A stretch of DNA of 33,245 nt from positions 1 to 33,245 of the forward strand of contig JAJNBB010000024.1 in assembly GCA_021155885.1 (NCBI GenBank), read 5' to 3'. This DNA comes from Fibrobacteria bacterium. GTDB taxonomy: Bacteria > Fibrobacterota > Fibrobacteria > UBA11236. The position numbers and the translations under genes are program-made. Positions 24,437 through 32,642 of this stretch are shown here, in pieces; the first letter of the stretch is position 1, and each line of letters begins with the position of its first letter. The notes under the pieces were generated by a model. It was not told the DNA's origin. It searched no databases and saw only the letters and a program-made list of their open reading frames with translations.

Positions 24437-24537
24437 GTTGTTAGTTGTTGGTTTTTGGTTGTTAGTGAGCAAGAAAAAAGAACGAAATACACTAACGGAA
24501 CAATCAGTCCCCCAACCAACAACCAACAACCAACAAC
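24437..24537. repeat. Large imperfect inverted repeat of GTTGTTGG type (copy B)
   Basis: The left arm starts at 24437 (GTTGTTAGTTGTTGG...) and the right arm ends at 24537 (...CCAACAACCAACAAC). Over the outer 25 positions 23 pair. Inside, GTTAGTG (24461-24467) pairs with CACTAAC (24490-24496). The arms match copy A at 6483-6584 in word and length, while the centres are unrelated. It fills the gap between polA and coaE, which are co-directional. Confidence 0.85.
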
Positions 24538-24543
24538 TCTTCA

Positions 24544-27309
24544 TCATCCCTTCGCCTCCAGCCAGTCCGGGCCCCAGCCGAGGTCGGCGATGAGGGGGAC
24601 CGAAAGCTCCATCGCCCCTTCCATCTCCTGCTTCACCAAAGCGGCCAGGGCCTCGGCCCCGCTTTCGGGCACCTCGAACACGAGTTCGTCGTGGACCTGG
24701 AGCAGCATGGCCGCGTCGGGCATTTCGTTCGCGAGCCGCGCGTGGATGCGAATCATGGCGATCTTGATCAGGTCGGCCGCGCTGCCCTGGATGGGGGTGT
24801 TGGCGGCGATGCGCTCGGCGTTCTCCTTGAGCATGCGGTTGTCGGAAAGCAGCTCCGGAATGTACCGGCGGCGGCCCCCGATCGTTTCCACGTAGCCGTT
24901 GCGGCGCCCGCGTTCCACGGTCTCGGTGATGAAGAGGTCGACGCGCGCGTAGGTCGCGAAATAATTGTCGATGAAGCGCTTGGCCTCGCCGTAGGGGATC
25001 TTTAGCTGGCCCGAAAGCCGGTGGGCGCCCATGCCGTAGAGCACGCCGAAGTTAACCACCTTGGCCGCCCGGCGCATGTCGGAGGTGACGGCGTCCTCGG
25101 CGACCCCGTAGAGCGCCGCGGCGGTGCGCGCGTGAATGTCCAGCCCTTGCCGGTAGGCGTCCCGCAGCGCCGGGTCGCCGCTGAGGTGGGCCAGCATGCG
25201 CAGCTCGATCTGGGAGTAGTCGGCGCACAGGAGCACCTTGCCCGGGGCCGCCACGAAGCATCCGCGGATCTTGCGCCCCAGCTCGGTGCGGATGGGGATG
25301 TTCTGCAGGTTCGGGTTGATGCTCGAGAGGCGGCCGGTGGCGGCGATCACCTGGGAATAGCTGGTGTGCAGGCGTCCCGTGCCCGGATTGATGAGGGTCG
25401 GGAGCGTTTCCACGTAGGTGCCCCGGAGCTTGGTCACTTCGCGGTACTCGAGGATCTTGCCCACGATGGGATGGTCGTTCTCGAGCTTTTCCAGCACGCT
25501 GGCGTCGGTCGAGAAGCCCTTGGTGGTTTTCTTTCCCGGCTTGAGCAGGAGCTTTTCGAAAAGCACCTGGGCCAGCTGCTGGGGCGAGGCGATGTTGAAG
25601 TCGCAGCCCGCGAGGTCGCAGATCTCCCTTTCGAGGCGCGCGATCTCGCCCTGCATGTCGACGGACAGCTCCTTGAGGCGGCCCACGTTGATCGAGACGC
25701 CGCGCCCTTCCATCGCCGTCAGCACCGGCAGGAGCGGCATTTCGATGCCGTTGAACAGTTCCACCTGGTCCTTGGCGGCGAGCTCCGGCTGGTAGTGGCG
25801 CCAGAGCTGGAGCGTGTAGTCGGCGTCTTCGGCCCCGTATTCGCAGGCCTGTTCCAGCGGCACCTCGGCGAAGCTTTTCTGGTTCTTGCCCTTGCCGATC
25901 AGGTCCGTGATCGGGATCATGGTGTGGCGGAAGTGCGTCAGCGCCAGATCGTCGAGCGAAAGTTCGCGGCTCCCGGAGTTGCACAGGAAGGCGGCCAGCA
26001 TCGTGTCCGCGATCTTCCCCGGGGCGTCCCAACCCGCGGGGAGCAGGCCGTGGCGTTCCAGGATGGGCAAGTCGTATTTGGCGTTGTGGAACACGAGCAG
26101 GCGCGCCGGATCGGCCAGCAGGGGGTTCAGCACGGCCTGCACGCGGGCCAGGGCGAGATTGGGGCCGACCTGATGGCCGACCGGGACATAATAGCCGGTA
26201 AGCGGCTCCACCGACAGGCAAAGGCCCACGAGGCCGGCGACCTTGTTGTCGAGCCCGGTGGTTTCGGTGTCCACCGAAAGCACGTCGGACTTCGCCAGGT
26301 CGGCCGCCATCGCCTCCAGCGCCTCGGGAGTGTTGACCAGGACGTACTTGCCCGGCACGCGCGGCATGGATTCGATCTCGGGCTCCTCCGGCAGGGGAGC
26401 CGCGCCCTCCTCGCCGGGGCCGCAATTCGCGGCGGCGGTCAGCTTGATCAGGCTTTTTAATTCATACTCCAGGAAAAACTCGCGCAACGCCTGCTCGTTC
26501 ACGCCCGGGCACGCCAGATCCTCGAGCCGCAAGGGCAGCTCCAGATCGCAATGCAGGCTTACGAGCTCCATGGACATGCGCGCGTCGGCCTCGTGGGCCG
26601 TGATCTTCTCCCGTACGCCCTTCTTGGCGATGCTTCCCTTGTTCTTGAGCACTCCCTCGAGGGATCCGTAGGTTTCCAGCAGCTCCACGGCCCCCTTGGG
26701 GCCGATGCCGGCCACGCCGGGAACGTTGTCGGAGCTGTCGCCCATGATCGAAAGCAGGTCGCGGATGAGTTCCGGCCCCACGCCCCATTTTTCCTTCACC
26801 TGGGCGGCGCCGATCACCTGCGAGGGCTCCCCCTGCTTTCCCAGTTCGAACAGAAAGATGCAGTCATTGACCAGCTGCATCATGTCCTTGTCGCGGGTCA
26901 CGATGTAGGTGTTCCATTGGCGCGCGCACGCCTGGGTGGCGAGCGTGGCCATCACGTCGTCGGCCTCGTATCCCGCCAGCGAAATCGTGCGCAACCCGGA
27001 CTTTTCCACGAACGCGTCGATCAGCGGAAGCTGCGACACCAGTCCGTCCGGCATGGGCTTGCGCTGGGCCTTGTAATCGGCATATTGCTCATGCCGCTTC
27101 GTGGGGCCCTTCAGGTCCTTGACGAAGGCAATGTAATCCGGCCGGCATTCCGCCAGCAGGCGCAGCGTGTGCTGCGCGAAGCCGAACAGGGCGGAGGTTT
27201 CCTGGTCCTTGTGGGGGCCTTCTCCCTTGACGCGCAACGGGGTCTTGATGAACGCGAAGAACGAGCGGTAGGCGAGCGCGGAAACGTCGATGAGATAGAG
27301 GGAGGGCAT
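24544..27309 (-). CDS. polA: DNA polymerase I
   Basis: A 921-residue A-family polymerase, near the 928 of E. coli. Domains: 5'-3' exonuclease (1-290; YEADDVMATLA, DKDMMQLV, GDSSDNVPGVAGIGPKGA), active 3'-5' proofreading domain (about 320-510; Asp347 and Glu349 in SVDTETTG, then FHNAKYDLPIL and YGAEDADYTLQLW), and polymerase (Asp697 in CADYSQIELR, the O-helix RRAAKVVNFGVLYGMG, and Asp874-Glu875 in QVHDELVFEVPE). All three activities look intact. Its role is Okazaki-fragment processing and repair. Both flanking intergenic gaps carry GTTGG-type repeat sequence. No strong Shine-Dalgarno precedes the ATG. Confidence 0.97.
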   Translation of the reverse strand: MPSLYLIDVSALAYRSFFAFIKTPLRVKGEGPHKDQETSALFGFAQHTLRLLAECRPDYIAFVKDLKGPTKRHEQYADYKAQRKPMPDGLVSQLPLIDAFVEKSGLRTISLAGYEADDVMATLATQACARQWNTYIVTRDKDMMQLVNDCIFLFELGKQGEPSQVIGAAQVKEKWGVGPELIRDLLSIMGDSSDNVPGVAGIGPKGAVELLETYGSLEGVLKNKGSIAKKGVREKITAHEADARMSMELVSLHCDLELPLRLEDLACPGVNEQALREFFLEYELKSLIKLTAAANCGPGEEGAAPLPEEPEIESMPRVPGKYVLVNTPEALEAMAADLAKSDVLSVDTETTGLDNKVAGLVGLCLSVEPLTGYYVPVGHQVGPNLALARVQAVLNPLLADPARLLVFHNAKYDLPILERHGLLPAGWDAPGKIADTMLAAFLCNSGSRELSLDDLALTHFRHTMIPITDLIGKGKNQKSFAEVPLEQACEYGAEDADYTLQLWRHYQPELAAKDQVELFNGIEMPLLPVLTAMEGRGVSINVGRLKELSVDMQGEIARLEREICDLAGCDFNIASPQQLAQVLFEKLLLKPGKKTTKGFSTDASVLEKLENDHPIVGKILEYREVTKLRGTYVETLPTLINPGTGRLHTSYSQVIAATGRLSSINPNLQNIPIRTELGRKIRGCFVAAPGKVLLCADYSQIELRMLAHLSGDPALRDAYRQGLDIHARTAAALYGVAEDAVTSDMRRAAKVVNFGVLYGMGAHRLSGQLKIPYGEAKRFIDNYFATYARVDLFITETVERGRRNGYVETIGGRRRYIPELLSDNRMLKENAERIAANTPIQGSAADLIKIAMIRIHARLANEMPDAAMLLQVHDELVFEVPESGAEALAALVKQEMEGAMELSVPLIADLGWGPDWLEAKG

Positions 27310-27342
27310 GGAGGAAAACTACTTCCTGGGCTTTACCCTGTC

Positions 27343-27436
27343 GTTGGGAGTTGGTGGTTGGTAGTAGTAAGTTACGGCGGGCGGGTGCCCGCCGCTAAAG
27401 GCTGAACGCAAAAAACGTCGTTTAGGACGTCCAGCC
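27343..27436. repeat. Degenerate GTTGG-type repeat plus GC hairpins between the DUF349 gene and polA
   Basis: Positions 27343-27374 (GTTGGGAGTTGGTGGTTGG...) resemble the left arm of copies A and B, but no complementary right arm remains. Next is a perfect 8-bp stem CGGCGGGC/GCCCGCCG (27375-27382 with 27387-27394, loop GGGT), then a smaller stem ACGTC/GACGT (27415-27419 with 27426-27430) enclosed by GGCTG/CAGCC. No U-run follows in either direction. The whole non-coding gap is made of these structures. Confidence 0.6.
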
Positions 27437-27442
27437 CGACAG

Positions 27443-30400
27443 TCAAAGTTTTCCGAAGAGGGGTTTGTCCGCCCTGGGGCGATTGTCGTTCCACTCCGCG
27501 GTTTCCTCCGAACGGCGTGGACCCTTGGGGCCGCGAGGTTCGCGGGACTCCCGCGACTCCCGGAGCTCACGCGGAACCGCCGTGTTGCACGCGTCGTTGA
27601 AGCGGTCCCAGACATAATCCGATTGCGCGCGCGGCACGGGCCCGATGCGCTTCCACTGGCCGCGCAGGCGCGCGATGGAGTCTTCATGGTGGGCGCCCGG
27701 CGACTGGGCGAGTTCCTCGGCGTCGGCGACGAGGGCGAGCTTGGATTCCAGGTTCGCCTGCGGGTCTTCCTCGGGCAGGCCCAGGGCGCGGCGGCGCTCC
27801 TCGAAGAAGGCGTCGCAAGCGCGCTGGAAGCGGTCCCACACGGCGTTGTTCCGCTCGCGCGGCACGGGGCCGATGGCGCGCCATTCCTGCTGCAGGGCCT
27901 TGACCTTGTCCGTGGTCTTGCGCCAGTCGTCGGAGGCCTCGGGCACTCCGAAGCCGCCGGCGAGCTGGGTTTCGATCCAAGCCGCGCGCTCGGCGCGCGC
28001 GTCGGGGTCGGAGGGCTCGAGGCCGCTGTAGATCTCCACCGCGAAGCACAGGTCCTCCTTGCGGCGGAGGTTGCCCTCGCGGTCCTGGTCGCGCCCGGCG
28101 GAGTGCTCCTTGAGGCGCTCGAAGAAGGCGTCGCAGGCGGCGCGAAAGCGCTGCCACAGCTCCTGGTCCGCGGCGCGCGGCGCCGGCGGGGAGGCTTTCC
28201 AGCGGGCCTGCAGGTCCTTGATTTTCTCGATGGTGCTTTTCCACTCGGTGGAATCCCGCAGGGCCTCGGCCTCGGCGCAGAGCTCACGCTTGACGCGGGC
28301 GCCCTCCTCGCGCTGGCCGCGTTCCGCCTCCAGGCGGGCCCGGTGATTCTGGAAGTAGGCGTCCAGGGGCTTGCGGAAACGCTCCCACAAGGAATCCTCC
28401 ACCTCGCGCGGCACGGGCCCGATTTCCTTCCACTGCGCCTGCGCGTCGAGGATGCGCTCATAGCGCTCCTTGTCGGTTTCCAGCGCGTCCAGGTTCTCGA
28501 CGAGCTCGCACAGGGCCGTTTTCTTCTCGAGGTTCAGCGGGCGCTCCTGGTCCAGCTGGTCGAAATAGGCGCCGCGCGCCCGGAAGAAGGCCTCGCAGGC
28601 CCCGTGGAAGCGGTTCCACAGCGCCTCCGATTTGTCCCGGGCCACGGGGCCGATGGTCTTCCACTTCTCCTGCAGTTCCTTGATTTGGGCGGCCGCCGTT
28701 TTCCATTCGCGCGATTCGCCCAGGCGCTCGGCCTGGGCGGCGAGCTCCTGTTTCGCGCGGAGGTTTTCCTTGTGGTTTCCGTCGCGGCGGTCGTAAAAGG
28801 CCTTGCCCACGGCGCGGAAGCGCTCCCACAATGCTTCGCTCTTCTCCTGCGGCACGGCGCCGATCGCCTTCCAGCTCGAATGCGCCTCCTTGAACGCCTC
28901 GGTGGCCTCGCGCCAGTCGATTTCCTCGCCGGCGACGATGGCCTCGAGGCGGGCGCAAAGCTCTTCCTTGGTCTTGAAGTTGGCTTCGCGTTCCACGTCG
29001 AGCTCGGCGAAATGCTCGCGGCACTTTTCATACAGGGCGTCCGAGGTCTGGTGGTAGCGGTCCCACAGCGCCTCGCTGCTGTCCCACGGGACGGGTCCCA
29101 CGGATTTCCATTCGGCGTTCAAGTCCTTGAAACGGCCGAAGAGCGAACGCACGTCCGCCTCTTCCGCCTGGGCCTCGGTTTGGAGCGCCTCGAGCCGCGC
29201 GCATATGTCCTGCTTGCGCTGCAGGTTCGCCCAGCGGTTCCAGTCCAAGGTTTCGCGCAGGTGGTCGGCCGCGGCGTGGTACCGGAGCGTCCGCGAGCCT
29301 CCCTCGGGGTCCACCAGGGCCAGCAACCCCTTGGCGCGCTGGGCGATTTCCTTCGCGCGCTTCTCGGCGAGCTTGAGGTCGGGAGCGTTCGCCAGGGATT
29401 CGAGTTCGCCGATCCAGGCTTCGAGCCGGACCGTGCCCTCGGCGCGGGCCCCGGCCTTGAGGTCCTCGAGAGCGGCGAGGGCGCCGGTGAACCGGGCTTC
29501 CAAGGTCGCGTCGGCCTCGGAGGTGCCGGCGAAGGCGTCCTTCCACTCGCGCGGGAGCGCTCCGACCCGGGCCGCGAAAAACGCCGGGTCGGATTTTTCA
29601 CGGCCGGAAGCCTTCAGGGCCTCGGCCTCCGCGACCAGTTCCTCGCGGCGCTTCTGCGCCGATTCTGAGGCGGTGCGCCGGCGTTCCGTCTCCTCCTGCT
29701 CGCGCTGCTTGCGCAGTTTTTCCTTCACGAGGCGCTCGCGCGCGATGCGGAACCGCTCGCGCAGGGGATTTTCCCCGGGGATTTCCGCGCCGTTGAAGCG
29801 GCGCGCCAAAGAGTCGATTTCCTCGGCGTCCACCGGGCTCGCGTCGGCATACAGGGCTTCGAGCCGCGCGCAGACTTCCAGTTGCACCAGGCGGTTATGC
29901 TGCTCGTGCAGGTCGCGCTCGCGACGGGCGGCCTCGCTCGCGACGTGGCGCGCGTGCCGTTCCAGGAACGCCGCGCGGCTCGCCTCGAAGCGCGCGCGCA
30001 GGTCCGGCGCGACGGCGAGGCCGTCGTTCAAAAGCTGTTCCAGCGCCTGCCCGGCCTCCTCCACCTGCTCGCGCGCGGCGTCCCAGGCGAACCCCGGGGC
30101 CGGCTCGGCGGAACCCGCGTCGGCCTTCTCCACCGCGCCCATCAGGATGTGCAACTTGGCGCGGTTCAACGCCGCCTCGTCGGGACGCTTGGCGTCCTCG
30201 CGCGTGCGCAGCCGCTCCTTGGCGCCTTGGCGCGCCGCGCGGTTGGCGGCGCCCCGGGCCACCGCCTGCAGGTGCGCGTCGCGCGACAGGCGGGCGAGGG
30301 CTTCCAGCGCCAGCGTCGTGTCCTCCTCCTTCAATGCCACGGCCAGCACGGCGCCGGCGTGGGTCAGGGCGTCCAGCGCCTGCTTGCGCAGGATGAGGGA

Positions 30401-30775
30401 GGGCGAATGGCAGGCGAGATCCTCCAGGATCTTTTCACCCGCCGGAAGGCCGCGGAGCTCGCTCACCCAGGCCTCGGCCTCCTCGCCGGAAACCTGCGCG
30501 CCCGCGGAGCGCGCCTTCTCCGCCAGTATCCTGGTCAGGTTCTTCCACAGCACTTCCTGCACGGCCTTGTCCGCGGTCTTCGCCAGTACCTGGCGGACGC
30601 GCGCCTCGCCCTCGAGGCGCCGGGCTGCGGCCGCGCGCACCGGGGAATCCTCATCCTCCAGCGCCGCGGCGAGGAACACATCCTGGCGGTCGCCTTCGAG
30701 AAGCCGCATGGCCGCGAGGCGCTGCGCGGGGTTGCTGTGTTTCCACTGGGGACGGAAGTAGTCGAATAAGGCCAT
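27443..30775 (-). CDS. Large multi-repeat DUF349 protein
   Basis: A 1110-residue, highly charged, mostly helical cytoplasmic protein. The N-terminal 250 or so residues look like HEAT-type helical repeats (AAALEDEDSPVRAAAARRLEG; LACHSPSLILRKQALDALTHAG). The middle is coiled-coil-like, rich in Glu, Arg and Ala. The C-terminal half holds seven DUF349 units, each with a core such as WKxIGPVPRxxSExLWxRF followed by (A/C)xxAFF: WKSVGPVPWD, WKAIGAVPQE, WKTIGPVARD, WKEIGPVPRE, WKASPPAPRA, WRAIGPVPRE and WKRIGPVPRA. The tail is basic and disordered. DUF349 proteins have no firmly known biochemical role. It is co-directional with polA but separated by repeat sequence. ATG 30775 has GGAG about ten bases upstream. 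Confidence 0.9.
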   Translation of the reverse strand: MALFDYFRPQWKHSNPAQRLAAMRLLEGDRQDVFLAAALEDEDSPVRAAAARRLEGEARVRQVLAKTADKAVQEVLWKNLTRILAEKARSAGAQVSGEEAEAWVSELRGLPAGEKILEDLACHSPSLILRKQALDALTHAGAVLAVALKEEDTTLALEALARLSRDAHLQAVARGAANRAARQGAKERLRTREDAKRPDEAALNRAKLHILMGAVEKADAGSAEPAPGFAWDAAREQVEEAGQALEQLLNDGLAVAPDLRARFEASRAAFLERHARHVASEAARRERDLHEQHNRLVQLEVCARLEALYADASPVDAEEIDSLARRFNGAEIPGENPLRERFRIARERLVKEKLRKQREQEETERRRTASESAQKRREELVAEAEALKASGREKSDPAFFAARVGALPREWKDAFAGTSEADATLEARFTGALAALEDLKAGARAEGTVRLEAWIGELESLANAPDLKLAEKRAKEIAQRAKGLLALVDPEGGSRTLRYHAAADHLRETLDWNRWANLQRKQDICARLEALQTEAQAEEADVRSLFGRFKDLNAEWKSVGPVPWDSSEALWDRYHQTSDALYEKCREHFAELDVEREANFKTKEELCARLEAIVAGEEIDWREATEAFKEAHSSWKAIGAVPQEKSEALWERFRAVGKAFYDRRDGNHKENLRAKQELAAQAERLGESREWKTAAAQIKELQEKWKTIGPVARDKSEALWNRFHGACEAFFRARGAYFDQLDQERPLNLEKKTALCELVENLDALETDKERYERILDAQAQWKEIGPVPREVEDSLWERFRKPLDAYFQNHRARLEAERGQREEGARVKRELCAEAEALRDSTEWKSTIEKIKDLQARWKASPPAPRAADQELWQRFRAACDAFFERLKEHSAGRDQDREGNLRRKEDLCFAVEIYSGLEPSDPDARAERAAWIETQLAGGFGVPEASDDWRKTTDKVKALQQEWRAIGPVPRERNNAVWDRFQRACDAFFEERRRALGLPEEDPQANLESKLALVADAEELAQSPGAHHEDSIARLRGQWKRIGPVPRAQSDYVWDRFNDACNTAVPRELRESRESREPRGPKGPRRSEETAEWNDNRPRADKPLFGKL

Positions 30776-30816
30776 GGGGGGCTCCGGGGGTCGGGTCAGA
30801 TGCGGACCGTAGTATG

Positions 30817-30836
30817 CCGCCTCCGGACGGAGGCGG
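30817..30836. other. GC-rich stem-loop in the divergent leader region
   Basis: CCGCCTCC (30817-30824) pairs perfectly with GGAGGCGG (30829-30836) around GGAC. It lies 41 bases before the DUF349 start and 153 before the outer-membrane protein start. The 213-base region is otherwise AT-rich from about 30890 to 30975 and probably holds the promoter of the plus-strand gene; TTATAC (30948-30953) is a possible -10, with no clear -35. Confidence 0.45.
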
Positions 30837-30988
30837 TGGGTCTCATAGTTTAGAAATCCCCGGCGCCGGAAAATCGCGGAAATAAGGGCCTAAACGCCTT
30901 TTCCTCGGCAGGTTCGTAAAATGCAAACGTCACGATAAAAACAAAGTTTATACCTTCGACGGCCCTTGATTTATTCGGAAGGTGAAAC

Positions 30989-31654
30989 ATGCTTCGATTC
31001 CATATTCTTCTTTCGGTGGCGCTTGCGGGCTCCGCCTTCGCCCAGGATTCAACCCGCGCCTCGGTGACGCCCGCCCCCTCCGTTTCCCCGGGGGTGGGCG
31101 CGTCCAGGATGGGATTCGGCGTTTCGGTCGGGCCCGCCACGGTCCTGCTTGCCGGTCCCGACGGAAGCTATCCGTCGGAGCAGGTGATGAGCGCGTTTTA
31201 TTTTTCCGTCAGCGGGCCCCGGTTCAAATTCGAGCCCGAGTTCGCCGTCAACCGGCTTTCGGCCTCCGTGGATGCGGATGGTTACAACTTCGAACAAACC
31301 TATATGGCATTGCGTTTCGGCGTGGGCCTGTTGGGGGTGTCCAAGGCCGACAAGCTGGGGCTGTATTACGGCGGCCGCCTGGGCGTGATCCTGGAATCCG
31401 CTTCCTACGAGGTGAACGACGAAGTCTTCGGCGAATCCGACAGCGACAGCGAGGAGCGGACGAATTTTTATGTCGGTCCCGTCCTGGGCGCCGAATATTT
31501 CATCGCGGACAATTTCAGCGTGGGCGCGGAAGGACAGCTTATCTTCACCTTCACCGGCGATTATACCAGCGGCGACGAGGAGTCCGGGACCTATGAGACC
31601 GGCTATGAGACGATCGACAGCCGGGCCTTGTTCTTCCTGCGGTGGTACTACTAA
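30989..31654 (+). CDS. Small outer-membrane beta-barrel protein
   Basis: A 221-residue protein. Residues 1-19 (MLRFHILLSVALAGSAFAQ) form a signal peptide with an AFA-Q cleavage site. The mature part alternates amphipathic strands (FGVSVGPATVLL, FYFSVSGPRFKFEPEFAVN, YMALRFGVGLLG, KLGLYYGGRLGVILESASYE, NFYVGPVLGAEYFIADNFSVGAEGQLIFTFTGDY) with acidic loops. It ends ALFFLRWYY, aromatic-terminated like proteins handled by the Bam machinery. Eight to ten strands are likely. GGAAGGTG lies at good spacing from the ATG. No ligand can be inferred. It ends 12 bases from the convergent CDF gene. Confidence 0.8.
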   Translation: MLRFHILLSVALAGSAFAQDSTRASVTPAPSVSPGVGASRMGFGVSVGPATVLLAGPDGSYPSEQVMSAFYFSVSGPRFKFEPEFAVNRLSASVDADGYNFEQTYMALRFGVGLLGVSKADKLGLYYGGRLGVILESASYEVNDEVFGESDSDSEERTNFYVGPVLGAEYFIADNFSVGAEGQLIFTFTGDYTSGDEESGTYETGYETIDSRALFFLRWYY

Positions 31655-31666
31655 GCCGCAACGCGG

Positions 31667-32632
31667 TTAATGGATGTCGTTCCCGCAGTCGTCCGGGCCG
31701 CAAAGCCCGGATTGCAGCGTGATATGGTGGATGCCGAAGCGGCTCTTCAGGTCGGCGCCCAACCCTCCCACCACTTCCTTTTCGCCGAGGTCTCCCGCCT
31801 CCACCTCGACGTGGGCGCTGAGGTAAAGCTCGCGTCCCGTCAGGGTCCATACGTGCAGGTCGTGCACCCGCCCCACCTGCGGGAAGGCGCGCATCGCCGC
31901 GAGCAGGGCGCACATGTCGAGGCCGGCCGGGACGCCCTCCACCAGAATGTGCGCGCTCCGGCGGATCAGCTTCTGGGATCCGTACACGAGAATGCCCGCG
32001 ATGGCCAGGCCGGCGAAGGCGTCGGCCCGCATCCAGCCTTTCCATAGCATCAACCCGCCGGCCGCGAGCGCCGCGAGCGAACCCAGGGCGTCGCCCAGCA
32101 CGTGCCAAAGCACGCCTTCCTCGTTCAGGTTTTTGTCCTCGCCCGCCCCATGCAGCCAAAGCAGCACGCCCACGTTCAGGAGGAGGCCCGCGGCGGCCAC
32201 GCCCATCATGGGGCCCGCCCGCACGGCCTGGGGGCTCCACAGGCGCCCCAGCGCGCCGATGGCGGTTCCCGCGCCGAGCACGAGCAGGATCACGGCGTTG
32301 GCGAAGGCCGCGAGCACCTCGAAGCGCTTGAACCCGAAGGTTTTCTCGGCGGTGGGACGGCGCAGGCTCACATGGGCCGCCAGCGCCGCCAAGCCCAGCG
32401 CCACGGTGTCGGAAAGCATGTGAAAGGCATCGGAGAGCAGCGCCAGGGAATTCGTCCACAAACCCGCGGCGACCTCCGCCAGCAGGAAGACCGCGGTGAG
32501 CGCGAAACAAACCATCAGCCGGGTTTGCGAGGCCGTGGCCGGGCCATGGGCGTGGTGGTGGAGGTGGCCTCCTCCGGGTTCGTGCCCGTGGCCCTGATGG
32601 CGCAGGACCGGAACAAGCGAAGGGTGTCTCAT
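31667..32632 (-). CDS. Cation diffusion facilitator, zinc-type efflux transporter
   Basis: A 321-residue CDF antiporter with six membrane helices. A His-rich N-terminus (HQGHGHEPGGGHLHHHAHG) precedes helix 1. Helix 2 carries SLALLSDAFHMLSD (Asp68, His71, Asp75) and helix 5 HVLGD (His177, Asp181). The HxxxD pattern in both is that of Zn2+-specific (ZitB/CzcD-type) members. The cytoplasmic C-terminal domain (VHDLHVWTLTGRELYLSAHVEVE; FGIHHITLQ) is complete. ATG 32632 places the His-rich tail at the start; an in-frame ATG at 32683 would add 17 residues and overlap the upstream gene. It likely expels Zn2+ from the cytoplasm. It may be co-transcribed with the gene ending 10 bases upstream. Confidence 0.9.
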   Translation of the reverse strand: MRHPSLVPVLRHQGHGHEPGGGHLHHHAHGPATASQTRLMVCFALTAVFLLAEVAAGLWTNSLALLSDAFHMLSDTVALGLAALAAHVSLRRPTAEKTFGFKRFEVLAAFANAVILLVLGAGTAIGALGRLWSPQAVRAGPMMGVAAAGLLLNVGVLLWLHGAGEDKNLNEEGVLWHVLGDALGSLAALAAGGLMLWKGWMRADAFAGLAIAGILVYGSQKLIRRSAHILVEGVPAGLDMCALLAAMRAFPQVGRVHDLHVWTLTGRELYLSAHVEVEAGDLGEKEVVGGLGADLKSRFGIHHITLQSGLCGPDDCGNDIH

Positions 32633-32642
32633 GTCCGGAAAA

